The notes below the pieces were generated by a model. The model was not told the DNA's origin, searched no databases, and saw nothing but the letters and a program-made list of their open reading frames with translations. From Bordetella parapertussis (GTDB lineage Bacteria; Pseudomonadota; Gammaproteobacteria; Burkholderiales; Burkholderiaceae_C), in contig CAMDSU010000019.1 of assembly GCA_945907335.1 (NCBI GenBank), forward strand, positions 1 to 16,581: DNA of 16,581 nucleotides. The letters are read 5' to 3'. Both the position numbers and the translations under genes were made by a program. Of the stretch, positions 1-7,751 are shown piece after piece (the first letter of the stretch is position 1; every line of letters starts with the position of its first letter).

Positions 1-1
1 G

Positions 2-739
2 GCGGAGGAGGGCTCACAGCAGTCCAGAACGCGTGCCTTGGTGGATGCGCTGGATCTGGCGCCAGAAGACATGGACAATTTCTTGATTGAATGTTTTGAT
101 ATCTCGCACACTGCAGGTGAGGCAACGCAAGCCTCTTGTGTCGTGTTTCACCACCACCAAATGCAATCTGCGCAATACCGACGGTACAACATCGACGGCA
201 TCACGCCCGGAGACGATTACGCTGCCATGCGGCAAGTGTTGACACGACGATATTCCAAATTGGCTGAAGCCGTTCGTGCAGGTGAGGCGAGGTTTCCTGA
301 CTTGGTATTGATTGATGGCGGTAAAGGTCAGATCAGCATGGCCAAGTCGGTATTTGAATCGCTTGAGTTGGATATTTCCCGTTTGGTAGGTGTTGAAAAG
401 GGGGATGGGCGTAAAGTGGGGCTGGAAGAATTGGTGTTTGCAGATGGCAGACCAAAACTCACTCTTTCACAAGACTCGGCGGCCTTGATGCTGGTCGCTC
501 AGATCCGCGATGAAGCACATCGATTCGCCATCACAGGAATGCGGGCTAAGCGTGCCAAAGTAAGAACCGGATCAAGCAATTTGGAGGAAATTGCTGGTGT
601 TGGACCGCGCAAGCGCGCCAAGTTGTTACAAAGATTTGGTGGTGTCAGAGGGGTCGCGGATGCAAGTGTGCAGGATTTATGTACGGTAGAAGGTATTTCG
701 CTGGCGCTGGCACAAGCTATCTACGCAGCTTTGCACTGA
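2..739 (+). CDS. uvrC: UvrABC excinuclease subunit C, C-terminal part (5' end outside window)
   Basis: UvrC makes the incisions either side of a DNA lesion in nucleotide-excision repair, acting after UvrA and UvrB. The reading frame is open to the left edge, so this is the last 245 or so codons of a gene that usually encodes about 600-700 residues; the TTG at 38 is internal, not a start. Visible are the RNase H-like nuclease block [20 protein letters not shown], the [10 protein letters not shown] block and RDEAHRFAI, which carry the conserved catalytic Asp, Asp and His of the 5'-incision domain. The C-terminus holds tandem helix-hairpin-helix motifs ([19 protein letters not shown], then [13 protein letters not shown]) that bind DNA. 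The N-terminal GIY-YIG domain would lie outside the window. The stop is 1 bp from the convergent serB stop, with no terminator between them. Confidence 0.97.
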   Translation, partial: AEEGSQQSRTRALVDALDLAPEDMDNFLIECFDISHTAGEATQASCVVFHHHQMQSAQYRRYNIDGITPGDDYAAMRQVLTRRYSKLAEAVRAGEARFPDLVLIDGGKGQISMAKSVFESLELDISRLVGVEKGDGRKVGLEELVFADGRPKLTLSQDSAALMLVAQIRDEAHRFAITGMRAKRAKVRTGSSNLEEIAGVGPRKRAKLLQRFGGVRGVADASVQDLCTVEGISLALAQAIYAALH

Positions 740-740
740 C

Positions 741-1457
741 TTAGGCGCTGACTATTTCAAACATTCTGTCCAAGCCCCCGGTGTCGATCACGATGTGCGC
801 AAGGGCTCTGACTTTGGGCTTGGCATGGTAAGCAATCGATAAACCACTGACAGACATCATGGGCAAATCGTTTGAGCCATCACCGACGGTAATGCATTGA
901 GATAATTCGATACCCAGTCGTTGTGCTGTGAGTAAAACCATTCTTTTTTTCTCTTCACCGTCACAAATATCACCCCATGCTTGATGGTTCAAGTCACCGG
1001 TGAAAAATCCATTCTTCACTTCCAATTGATTGCTACGAGTTTCGTGTATGCCTAATTGCTGTTGCAGTTTTTGGGTGAAATAGTCAAAGCCGCCACTGAC
1101 GATCAGCGTGTGTAGGCCATGGCGCAGACATTGGCTGACCACATGCGCAACCCCGGAATTTAACTGAAGTTTTTCTTCATAGACACGCTGCATGATGCCA
1201 ACCGGTGCACCTTTGAGAAGCGACACCCGTTGACGAAGACTCTCTTTGTAATCGGTGATTTCCCCGCGCATCGCAGCTTCGGTGATGGCAGATACTTCAT
1301 TTTGTAGACCCACCATGCCAGCCATTTCATCAATACATTCAATGTTAATCAGTGTCGAATCCATATCGAAGGCAATCAGCTTGTAATCTGACAGCGACAG
1401 ATTGTCGGGAATTGTGCGAGTCAAAAGACCAGCGCTGCGCTCGGTCAATGGCGTCAT
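741..1457 (-). CDS. serB: phosphoserine phosphatase
   Basis: Catalyses the last step of L-serine synthesis, O-phosphoserine to serine, in the cytoplasm. It is a HAD-superfamily enzyme: motif I FDMDSTL supplies the nucleophile D31 and general acid D33, motif II is VSGGF with S121, a Lys pair sits at 170-171, and motif III is VGDGSNDLPMM with D193 and D197. The usual GDGANDL reads GDGSNDL here, a mild change. At 238 residues it is the short form, without the N-terminal regulatory extension of the roughly 320-residue enterobacterial SerB. The ATG overlaps the mfd stop as ATGA (1454-1457), so its translation is probably coupled to mfd. Its stop nearly touches that of uvrC on the other strand. A broader HAD phosphatase is possible, but the ECIDEMA cap sequence after motif I and the overall match favour SerB. 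Confidence 0.95.
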   Translation of the reverse strand: MTPLTERSAGLLTRTIPDNLSLSDYKLIAFDMDSTLINIECIDEMAGMVGLQNEVSAITEAAMRGEITDYKESLRQRVSLLKGAPVGIMQRVYEEKLQLNSGVAHVVSQCLRHGLHTLIVSGGFDYFTQKLQQQLGIHETRSNQLEVKNGFFTGDLNHQAWGDICDGEEKKRMVLLTAQRLGIELSQCITVGDGSNDLPMMSVSGLSIAYHAKPKVRALAHIVIDTGGLDRMFEIVSA

Positions 1458-4400
1458 GAAACAACAGCTTTCGGGGTTGCAACTAAAGGGTCACCTAATG
1501 AACGAAGTACATCTCTGACCATTTGCGCCCGATCCTTTACTTCGGCGATTTGTTTCTCAATGCGCAATTTATCGTTACCAGCCAGTTTGATGTGCTTGTT
1601 TTTTTGAACCAATTGGATGATGCGCATGCCATCCACTGGTGCATTCGGTTTGAAGTTAATCAACATGACGCCAGGTGCGGCATCAATTTTTGCGATGCCA
1701 TAGGACTTGGCCAGAACACGCAGCCGGTGGGACTCAATCAAGGTGTGTGCTTGGCTGGGTAATTTTCCAAACCGGTCAATCAATTCTTCCATCAGTGCAT
1801 CCACTTGATCTTGGGTTTTTGCCGTAGCCAGTTTTTTGTAGAACGACAAACGCAAATGCACATCGCCGCAGTAATCGTTTGGCAGCAGCGCTGGTGCGTG
1901 CAAGTTAATTTCGGTGGTGACTTGCAAGGGACTGAGTAAATCTGGTTCCTCGCCATTTTTCAAAGCGCGCACTGCTTCAGCTAGCATTTCGTTGTAGAGT
2001 TGAAAGCCCACCTCTTGCATATTGCCGCTTTGGTTGTCTCCCAGCACCTCTCCTGCACCACGAATCTCCAAATCATGCATTGACAGATAAAAGCCCGAGC
2101 CGAGCTCTTCCATTTGCTGAATAGCGTCAAGTCGTTGACTCGCTTGTTTTGTCAGCCCTTGTATGTCTGGCACAAGTAAATAGGCATAAGCTTGGTGGTG
2201 ACTGCGGCCCACCCTGCCTCTGAGTTGATGCAGTTGAGCCAAGCCAAATTTGTCGGCCCGACTCATCAAGATGGTATTGGCACTTGGTACATCAATACCA
2301 GTTTCGATGATGGTTGAGCACAACAAAATATTGAAGCGCTGAGCAACAAAGTCGCGCATGACTTTTTCCAGTTCGCGCTCTGGCATTTGACCGTGAGCGA
2401 TTGCTATACGCGCCTCAGGTATCAAGGCTTGCAAGCGTTCTAATCGATTTTGAATAGTTTCAACTTCGTTGTGCAAAAAATAACACTGACCGCCACGTTT
2501 GAGTTCACGCAGCACAGCTTCTCGAATGACACCGTTGTCTTCAGTGCGAACAAAAGTTTTGATAGAAAGACGTCGTTGTGGTGCAGTGGCAATTACGCTC
2601 AAATCACGCATGCCTTCAAGTGCCATGCCCAGTGTGCGAGGAATAGGTGTGGCAGTGAGTGTCAATACATCAACTTCAGCGCGCATCGCTTTGAGTGTTT
2701 CTTTGTGTTTGACACCAAAGCGATGTTCTTCATCAATGACCAATAAACCAAGATCTTTGTATTTGACTGTCTCGCTAAGAAGTTTGTGCGTTCCTACGAC
2801 GATGTCAATTTGACCCAGTGCAAGTCCTTCTATGCTTTGTTTGATTTCTTTGGCGCTGCGAAAACGACTCAGTTCAGCAATTTTCACGGGCCACTTCGCG
2901 AAACGGTCAGTCAGTGTTTGAAAGTGCTGCTCAGCCAACAATGTGGTGGGTGCCAAAATTGCCACTTGCTTGCCGCCCATCACCGCAACAAATGCGGCCC
3001 GCAACGCCACCTCTGTTTTGCCGAATCCAACATCCCCGCATACCAAGCGATCCATGGGTCGCGGACTGATCATGTCTTGAATGACCGCATGGATGGCTGC
3101 ACGTTGGTCTGCAGTTTCTTCAAAGCCAAAATCAGTTGCGAAAATTTCATAGTCACGCGCACTGTATTTGAACGCGTGTCCAAGTCTTGCGGCACGTCTG
3201 GCGTAAATGTTGAGCAACTCCGCTGCTGCATCTCTGACTTGCTCAGCAGCTTTGCGTTTGGCCTTGTCCCATTGTCCAGAGCCCAATCGGTGCAGAGGTG
3301 CATTTTCGGGATTCATGCCGCTGTATCGACTGATCAGATGCAGTTGGCTGACTGGAACATACAGTGTGGCTTCGTCAGCATATTCCAGATGTAGAAATTC
3401 TTGTATCAAGGCTTGGCCGGCGTCATCTACCCCTTGCCCCATGTCCATATTCACAAGACCCCGATAGCGACCGATGCCATGCGAGCTGTGAACGACAGGG
3501 TCCCCGACTTGCAATTCTGATAAATCCTTGATCAAGGACTCGACGTCGCTGACTTGTTCTTGCTTGCGTTTTCTCCTGAGGCTGGGACCAGCAGCAAACA
3601 ACTCGGTTTCTGTGACCAGGTCCACGCCTTTTTCTAGCCAAGCAAAACCCGTGTTCAATTGACTGACAGCCATGCCAAATGGCGCTTGACTGTTTAAAAA
3701 ATCGTCCAAGCTGTTGAACAAATTGGGTGATAAGCCCCACGTATTGAAGAGATCACTCAAGCTGGTAGATCTGCCTTCAGACTCTGCCAACAACAACACA
3801 CGTTGCGTTTGGCTTTGCAGTCTTTTTATCAACTTGGCAGCAGGTTGTTCGGCGGTTCTGTCAACCGTTAAATCAGGCAATGTGCTGACCCAAGTGAATG
3901 TTTCCGTGTTTGCGCTTTGTTTTATGGCGAGAACTGCGTGAGCATTGGCAGCACTGAAAAATTGTTCTGTATTGAGGAACAGTTGGGATGGTGGCAGTAC
4001 CGGCCGTTCAGAATCTCCCTGCGACAACCGAAACCGTTCTTGTGCATCTTGTGCAAAACGATGAATGACTGGCTCTAAGTCGCCATGCAAAACAACAGTG
4101 GCTTGCGCGCCCAAGTAGTCAAAAACGGTGGCGGTTTCTTCAAAAAAAAGTGGCAAGTAATATTCAATGCCTGCAGTGGCCACGCCGTTTCCCATGTCTT
4201 TATACAGACGACTTCGGGTGGGGTCTCCTTCTAACAATTCACGCCAGCGGCTACGAAACAGCACCCTGGCTGCTTCGTCCATGGGAAATTCGCGACCTGG
4301 CAGGAGGCGCACTTCAGGTACGGGGTAAAGACTGCGCTGGGTATCGGGATCAAAGGTTCTTATCGAGTCAATTTCATCGTCGAACAAATCCACCCTGAAA

Positions 4401-4933
4401 GGAACCAGAGAACCCATTGGGAATAAGTCGATCAATCCTCCTCTGACGGTGTACTCGCCGGGGCTGATCACTTGGTGCACATGGTTATAGCCAGCCAAGG
4501 TCAGTTGTGACTTCAAGCGTGCTTCATCGAGTTTTTGTTTGACCTTGAAGTGAAAGGTGTAGGCCGCTAAAAATGCCGGGGGCGCCAATCGGTAAAGGGC
4601 TGTGGTGGCCGGCACCATGATGACATCTGCTTCGCCTTGAGAAATTCTCCATAAAGTAGCTAAGCGTTCGCTGATCAAATCTTGATGAGGCGAAAAATTG
4701 TCGTACGGCAGGGTTTCCCAATCGGGAAACAGCACACATCGGCAGTCAGGCGCAAAAAAAACCAACTCATCCATGAGTCGTTGCGCATCAAAAGCATCGG
4801 CCGTAAAAATGGCAGTTCGTCTTCCTTTGGAGATTTCGCGGTCAATCAGCGCCGCTAAAAATGCGGCATCTGCAGACCCAGTAGGTCGATTGACGCTGAA
4901 TCGTTTTGTCGTTAAAAGTTCTGGAAGTTGCAT
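1454..4933 (-). CDS. mfd: transcription-repair coupling factor Mfd
   Basis: Mfd is an ATP-driven DNA translocase that pushes off RNA polymerase stalled at a lesion and recruits UvrA. The 1159 residues match the family size (1148 in E. coli). The N-terminal third is the UvrB-like UvrA-binding region. The RNA-polymerase interaction domain begins near residue 475 (GDPVVHSSHGIGRYRGL). The helicase core shows Walker A CGDVGFGKTEVAL (K639), the DEEH box VIDEEHRFG (734-737), LTATPIPRTLGMALEGMRDL and RGRVGRSHHQAYAYLL near 905-920. The last 150 or so residues form the C-terminal regulatory domain. The ATG at 4933 matches the usual N-terminus but has no clear Shine-Dalgarno. Divergent from ispD, with 59 bp between the chosen starts; overlaps serB by 4 bp downstream. 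Several long shadow frames inside it on the plus strand are not genes. Confidence 0.98.
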   Translation of the reverse strand: MQLPELLTTKRFSVNRPTGSADAAFLAALIDREISKGRRTAIFTADAFDAQRLMDELVFFAPDCRCVLFPDWETLPYDNFSPHQDLISERLATLWRISQGEADVIMVPATTALYRLAPPAFLAAYTFHFKVKQKLDEARLKSQLTLAGYNHVHQVISPGEYTVRGGLIDLFPMGSLVPFRVDLFDDEIDSIRTFDPDTQRSLYPVPEVRLLPGREFPMDEAARVLFRSRWRELLEGDPTRSRLYKDMGNGVATAGIEYYLPLFFEETATVFDYLGAQATVVLHGDLEPVIHRFAQDAQERFRLSQGDSERPVLPPSQLFLNTEQFFSAANAHAVLAIKQSANTETFTWVSTLPDLTVDRTAEQPAAKLIKRLQSQTQRVLLLAESEGRSTSLSDLFNTWGLSPNLFNSLDDFLNSQAPFGMAVSQLNTGFAWLEKGVDLVTETELFAAGPSLRRKRKQEQVSDVESLIKDLSELQVGDPVVHSSHGIGRYRGLVNMDMGQGVDDAGQALIQEFLHLEYADEATLYVPVSQLHLISRYSGMNPENAPLHRLGSGQWDKAKRKAAEQVRDAAAELLNIYARRAARLGHAFKYSARDYEIFATDFGFEETADQRAAIHAVIQDMISPRPMDRLVCGDVGFGKTEVALRAAFVAVMGGKQVAILAPTTLLAEQHFQTLTDRFAKWPVKIAELSRFRSAKEIKQSIEGLALGQIDIVVGTHKLLSETVKYKDLGLLVIDEEHRFGVKHKETLKAMRAEVDVLTLTATPIPRTLGMALEGMRDLSVIATAPQRRLSIKTFVRTEDNGVIREAVLRELKRGGQCYFLHNEVETIQNRLERLQALIPEARIAIAHGQMPERELEKVMRDFVAQRFNILLCSTIIETGIDVPSANTILMSRADKFGLAQLHQLRGRVGRSHHQAYAYLLVPDIQGLTKQASQRLDAIQQMEELGSGFYLSMHDLEIRGAGEVLGDNQSGNMQEVGFQLYNEMLAEAVRALKNGEEPDLLSPLQVTTEINLHAPALLPNDYCGDVHLRLSFYKKLATAKTQDQVDALMEELIDRFGKLPSQAHTLIESHRLRVLAKSYGIAKIDAAPGVMLINFKPNAPVDGMRIIQLVQKNKHIKLAGNDKLRIEKQIAEVKDRAQMVRDVLRSLGDPLVATPKAVVS

Positions 4934-4958
4934 TGCGTAAAGAGGTAATCAAGCCAAA

Positions 4959-4989
4959 CACCCTCTACAGCCAATGACCGGGGAGGGTG
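4959..4989. repeat. 7-bp inverted repeat covering the ispD ribosome-binding site
   Basis: CACCCTC at 4959-4965 is the exact reverse complement of GAGGGTG at 4983-4989, with a 17-base loop. In an ispD transcript that starts upstream of 4959, the right arm would include most of the GGGAGG ribosome-binding site and pair it. The repeat is visible; a regulatory role is inference. It is not a terminator, since no T-run follows on either strand. Confidence 0.5.
4981..4986 (+). promoter_or_regulatory. ribosome-binding site deciding the ispD start
   Basis: GGGAGG lies 6 bases before the ATG at 4993, an almost ideal Shine-Dalgarno and spacing. The other in-frame starts are worse: GTG at 4987 abuts the site, and ATG at 5047 has no such sequence before it. 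It therefore supports an IspD with an 18-residue N-terminal extension. Confidence 0.6.
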
Positions 4990-4992
4990 GTA

Positions 4993-5775
4993 ATGGCTGA
5001 TTCTAGAATGCCCGAATGGAAAATTCGAACAAACCTGCGCATACCCATGGCCACTGATACCCCAGATCGCCACTTTCATGTGGTAATTCCTTGTGCTGGC
5101 AGTGGCAGCAGAGCCAGCATCGGTACACCCAAACAATATGCATTGCTAAACGGCATACCCATGGTGGTTCATGCGTTGCGATCTTTTCAAGGGGTAAAGG
5201 GATTAGGTCAAAGTGTCTTGGTGGTGGCACCTGATGATTCGGCCATGGTTGATGTGTTGAAGCAATGGCCTCAGCCTGATTTCTTTGTGAGTCACACCGG
5301 TGGAGCAACCAGAGCACAAAGCGTATTGGCCGGATTGAATGCATTGAAAGCCAAGGGTGTTGGCCCTGATGAATGGGTGCTGGTGCATGATGCAGCACGC
5401 TGTTTACTGACCCCTCAATTGATAGAAAAATTATTGTTGGCTTGCTTTGTAGACAAAGTAGGAGGCTTATTGGCTTTACCCTTGCCGGATACGCTCAAGT
5501 CAGAAAGCAATGGTCGTGTTCACACAACGTTGGACAGGACGGCAAAATGGTTGGCACAAACTCCTCAAATGTTCAGACTCGATATGCTGCGACATGCGCT
5601 GATGTCTGCTGGTGACTCCGTGACAGATGAGGCCAGTGCCATGGAAATGTCTGGCTTGTCACCGTTGTTGGTGCCCTCGGCCGCGTTCAATTTCAAAGTG
5701 ACTTATGCGGAAGATGTGCAAATGGCGCAAGCAATCTTGGCTGACAGATCCCAATCAACCATTGCCCCAACCTAG
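4993..5775 (+). CDS. ispD: 2-C-methyl-D-erythritol 4-phosphate cytidylyltransferase
   Basis: Third enzyme of the MEP isoprenoid pathway; joins CTP to methylerythritol phosphate to give CDP-methylerythritol. The nucleotide-binding signature PCAGSGSRASIGTPKQY starts at residue 33, counting from the ATG at 4993. Further family blocks are VLVHDAARCLL (usually HDAARP; the Pro is missing), AQTPQMFRLDML, VTDEASAMEMSG and the C-terminal NFKVTYAEDVQMAQAIL. From 4993 the protein is 260 residues; from the in-frame ATG at 5047 it is 242, closer to the usual 230 or so, beginning shortly before the conserved core. I chose 4993 because of its strong ribosome-binding site; the extra 18 residues show no recognisable domain. 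ispF follows 9 bp downstream and the pair is surely one operon. Confidence 0.96.
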   Translation: MADSRMPEWKIRTNLRIPMATDTPDRHFHVVIPCAGSGSRASIGTPKQYALLNGIPMVVHALRSFQGVKGLGQSVLVVAPDDSAMVDVLKQWPQPDFFVSHTGGATRAQSVLAGLNALKAKGVGPDEWVLVHDAARCLLTPQLIEKLLLACFVDKVGGLLALPLPDTLKSESNGRVHTTLDRTAKWLAQTPQMFRLDMLRHALMSAGDSVTDEASAMEMSGLSPLLVPSAAFNFKVTYAEDVQMAQAILADRSQSTIAPT

Positions 5776-5784
5776 GAACAGACC

Positions 5785-6273
5785 ATGAATCCAGTATTTC
5801 GTATCGGCCAAGGGTGGGATGTGCACGCACTGGTTCCTGGCAGGCCCTTGGTCATTGGCGGTGTTCATATCCCCCATTCGTTGGGTTTGTTGGGCCATTC
5901 GGATGCAGATGTCTTGTTGCACGCCATCATTGATGCCTTATTGGGGGCAATGGCTTTGGGCGATATTGGAAAGCATTTCCCTGATACGGACATGCAATGG
6001 AAAAATGCTGATTCAAAAAAACTGCTTTTGCAAGTGAAGCAAGAAATGCTTTCGCGCCAATGGGAAATCATGAACATTGACGCGACCGTTATTGCGCAGG
6101 CACCAAAACTCGCCAGCCACATACCCGATATGTGCAAACAAATAGCCGGCATACTGGGCTTGGACATATCGCAAGTCAATATAAAAGCAAAAACAGCTGA
6201 AAAGCTCGGGCCTGTGGGGCAGGGAATGTCGGTTGAAGCGCAAGCAGCTGTTTTGATTCAGTCGGCCCAGTGA
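5785..6273 (+). CDS. ispF: 2-C-methyl-D-erythritol 2,4-cyclodiphosphate synthase
   Basis: Fifth step of the MEP pathway: cyclises CDP-methylerythritol 2-phosphate, releasing CMP. A homotrimer with a divalent metal in each active site. The metal ligands are at D12 and H14 in [11 protein letters not shown] and H46 in [20 protein letters not shown], matching D8, H10 and H42 of E. coli. The signature [18 protein letters not shown] and the C-terminal [19 protein letters not shown] are both present. Its 162 residues are normal length. The ATG follows AGGA at 5774-5777, which overlaps the ispD stop. The step between IspD and IspF (IspE) is not in this window. The stop abuts the stop of the convergent regulator gene with no bases between. 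Confidence 0.98.
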   Translation: MNPVFRIGQGWDVHALVPGRPLVIGGVHIPHSLGLLGHSDADVLLHAIIDALLGAMALGDIGKHFPDTDMQWKNADSKKLLLQVKQEMLSRQWEIMNIDATVIAQAPKLASHIPDMCKQIAGILGLDISQVNIKAKTAEKLGPVGQGMSVEAQAAVLIQSAQ

Positions 6274-6741
6274 TTAACTACCATCTTGACCAGGACATTT
6301 TTTCTTGAAATTGTCCTCTTGGTACAGATAAGCCAACAAAACCCAATGCCGAATCATTCTTTGGTGCTCGGGGTTGAGTTTTAAAAATTGTTTGAGCATC
6401 TGGGTGTCGCCCATGCATAAGTTTTGAAATTGCACGGGTTCATTCAACGGTAAATTGGAAGTCTCAGGCCCGAAGAACAAGTCGTGGGGACTGATTTGCA
6501 ACAGTTCACTGAGCGTTTTGAGTTTGTCAGGCTTGGGAATCGACACGCCAGTGATCCAGTTGCGCGCTGCATGGGCGGTGATGCCTTCTCCCCAGTAGCG
6601 AAGATTGAAGGCGTCAGCCAATTGGGTGGCAGATGCTTTGAGCCCAGCTTGCTTCATGGCAAGTCTCAAGCGGGCGGCAAATGCTTCTGAGATTGGGTTG
6701 CGATTGAGTTTTTTCATGGCCCTAACGATAAACCAGTCCAT
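6274..6741 (-). CDS. small helix-turn-helix (XRE-like) transcriptional regulator
   Basis: Not a gene I can name. The 155-residue product carries a lambda-repressor-like helix-turn-helix: the segment SEAFAARLRLAMKQAGLKAS, then ATQLADAFNLRYWGEGITA and HAARNWITGVSIPKPDKLKT, followed by LSELLQISPHDLFFGP, the usual end of an XRE DNA-binding domain. The C-terminal part (MLKQFLKLNPEHQRMIRHWV and beyond) is helical and of unknown role, perhaps dimerisation. The start is uncertain: ATG at 6741 has GAG 7 bases upstream, while the in-frame ATG at 6717 (MKKLNRN) looks more like a natural N-terminus but has AGGG only 2 bases away. It lies 92 bp downstream of bdhA on the same strand, so it could share that transcript or use its own promoter, and it abuts ispF tail to tail. 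Confidence 0.8.
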   Translation of the reverse strand: MDWFIVRAMKKLNRNPISEAFAARLRLAMKQAGLKASATQLADAFNLRYWGEGITAHAARNWITGVSIPKPDKLKTLSELLQISPHDLFFGPETSNLPLNEPVQFQNLCMGDTQMLKQFLKLNPEHQRMIRHWVLLAYLYQEDNFKKKCPGQDGS

Positions 6742-6771
6742 TTAAATTCTCAAGATATTTACGCTTACTTT

Positions 6772-6779
6772 TTCATGAA
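6772..6779. promoter_or_regulatory. palindrome upstream of the regulator gene, possible operator
   Basis: TTCATGAA is a perfect 8-bp palindrome centred about 35 bp upstream of the regulator ATG at 6741. A second half, CTGAA, follows on the right. Self-regulation from such sites is common for XRE-type proteins, but an 8-bp palindrome can also arise by chance and no clear promoter accompanies it. Confidence 0.2.
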
Positions 6780-6833
6780 CTGAATGTCAGCCAAATGGGT
6801 ATCCACTGTTTGATGGAGGGCAATGGGTAACTA

Positions 6834-7616
6834 TTACTGCGCCGCCCAGCCACCGTCCATGTTCCAGGCAACACCGCGCACGTTATTGCCAGCTGTCGAA
6901 CATAAGAAAATTGCCAATGCCCCAAGTTCTTCTGGGGTGGTGAATTGCATCGAAGGCTCCTTTTCACTCAGCAATTGCTTGGTGGCATCTTCGATAGAAA
7001 TATTCATGGCTTTGGCCTTGGCATCGACCTGATGTTGAACCAATGGCGTCAGCACCCAGCCAGGACATATGGCATTGCAAGTGATACCGGTGGTCGCCGT
7101 TTCTAGAGCGGTCACTTTGGTCAAACCTACCAACCCATGTTTAGCAGCCACATATGCAGATTTATTGACCGATGCCACCAAGCCATGCACCGATGCGATG
7201 TTTAAAATTCGACCCCAGTTTTTTTGAAGCATACCGGGGAGCACCAGACGAGTAGTATGAAATGAACTTGAAAGATTGATGGCGATCACGTCGTCCCATT
7301 TTTCAGTAGGAAAATCTTTAATAGAACTCACATGTTGAATGCCAGCGTTATTCACCAATACGTCAATGTGGCCCCAAGATTTTTCTACGGTATCAACTAA
7401 GTCTTGGATCTCCAAAGGCTTTCGCATATCAGCACCATGAAACAATACTTTAACGCCCAGCGATTGAATGTCTTGCACAGCTTGGTTGTGTTCACCAAAA
7501 CCATTGAGCACAATATCAGCACCCGCTTGCGCCAGACATTTGGCAATCCCAAGCCCTATGCCACTGGTCGAGCCGGTTACCAAAACAATTTTCCCTGATA
7601 AAAATTTTTCTGACAT
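6834..7616 (-). CDS. bdhA: D-3-hydroxybutyrate dehydrogenase
   Basis: NAD-dependent oxidation of D-3-hydroxybutyrate to acetoacetate, the first step in using monomers released from polyhydroxybutyrate. A classical short-chain dehydrogenase of 260 residues: TGSTSGIG at 14-21, NNAG at 89-92 and the tetrad N114, S142, Y155, K159. The substrate-binding residues known from the Pseudomonas fragi enzyme fall at the same numbers here: Q94, H144, K152, W187 and Q196. The blocks ICPGWVLTPLVQHQ and GGWAAQ at the end are also typical. I start at ATG 7616 (MSEKF) with GGA 7 bases upstream; the TTG at 7631 is a poorer choice. Divergent from relA. The helix-turn-helix gene follows on the same strand. phaR, another PHB gene, lies 2.5 kb away. 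Confidence 0.95.
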   Translation of the reverse strand: MSEKFLSGKIVLVTGSTSGIGLGIAKCLAQAGADIVLNGFGEHNQAVQDIQSLGVKVLFHGADMRKPLEIQDLVDTVEKSWGHIDVLVNNAGIQHVSSIKDFPTEKWDDVIAINLSSSFHTTRLVLPGMLQKNWGRILNIASVHGLVASVNKSAYVAAKHGLVGLTKVTALETATTGITCNAICPGWVLTPLVQHQVDAKAKAMNISIEDATKQLLSEKEPSMQFTTPEELGALAIFLCSTAGNNVRGVAWNMDGGWAAQ

Positions 7617-7751
7617 GGTCAATCCGATCAATTACGATGTTGTGAAGTGATTTTCCTCTATTCAGACGGCCACAATGTATGCACGGGTGTTCAGTGGTAC
7701 TCTGATTGAATAATCACCCAAATTACAGCTGAAAAATGGTTTGAAACGAGC
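7617..7751. promoter_or_regulatory. divergent promoter region of bdhA and relA
   Basis: These 135 bp lie between the two divergent starts and must carry promoters for both, unless these lie in the neighbouring genes. An AATAAT at 7709-7714 could be a -10 box for relA, but no good -35 stands 16-18 bp before it. I could not settle a promoter for bdhA. No terminator or strong hairpin is visible. Confidence 0.4.

Noticed and set aside
2786..3394. 202-residue plus-strand frame inside mfd
   Set aside because: It lies wholly within the strongly conserved mfd coding region on the other strand and shows no domain I recognise. Same for the smaller plus-strand frames in 1.5-4.9 kb.
5003..5398. 131-residue minus-strand frame over the start of ispD
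   Set aside because: Shadow of ispD; low-complexity His/Pro composition and no motif.
7681..7720. Possible hairpin GGGTG ... CACCC between bdhA and relA
   Set aside because: Only 5 bp with a long loop and no supporting inner pairs; not better than chance.
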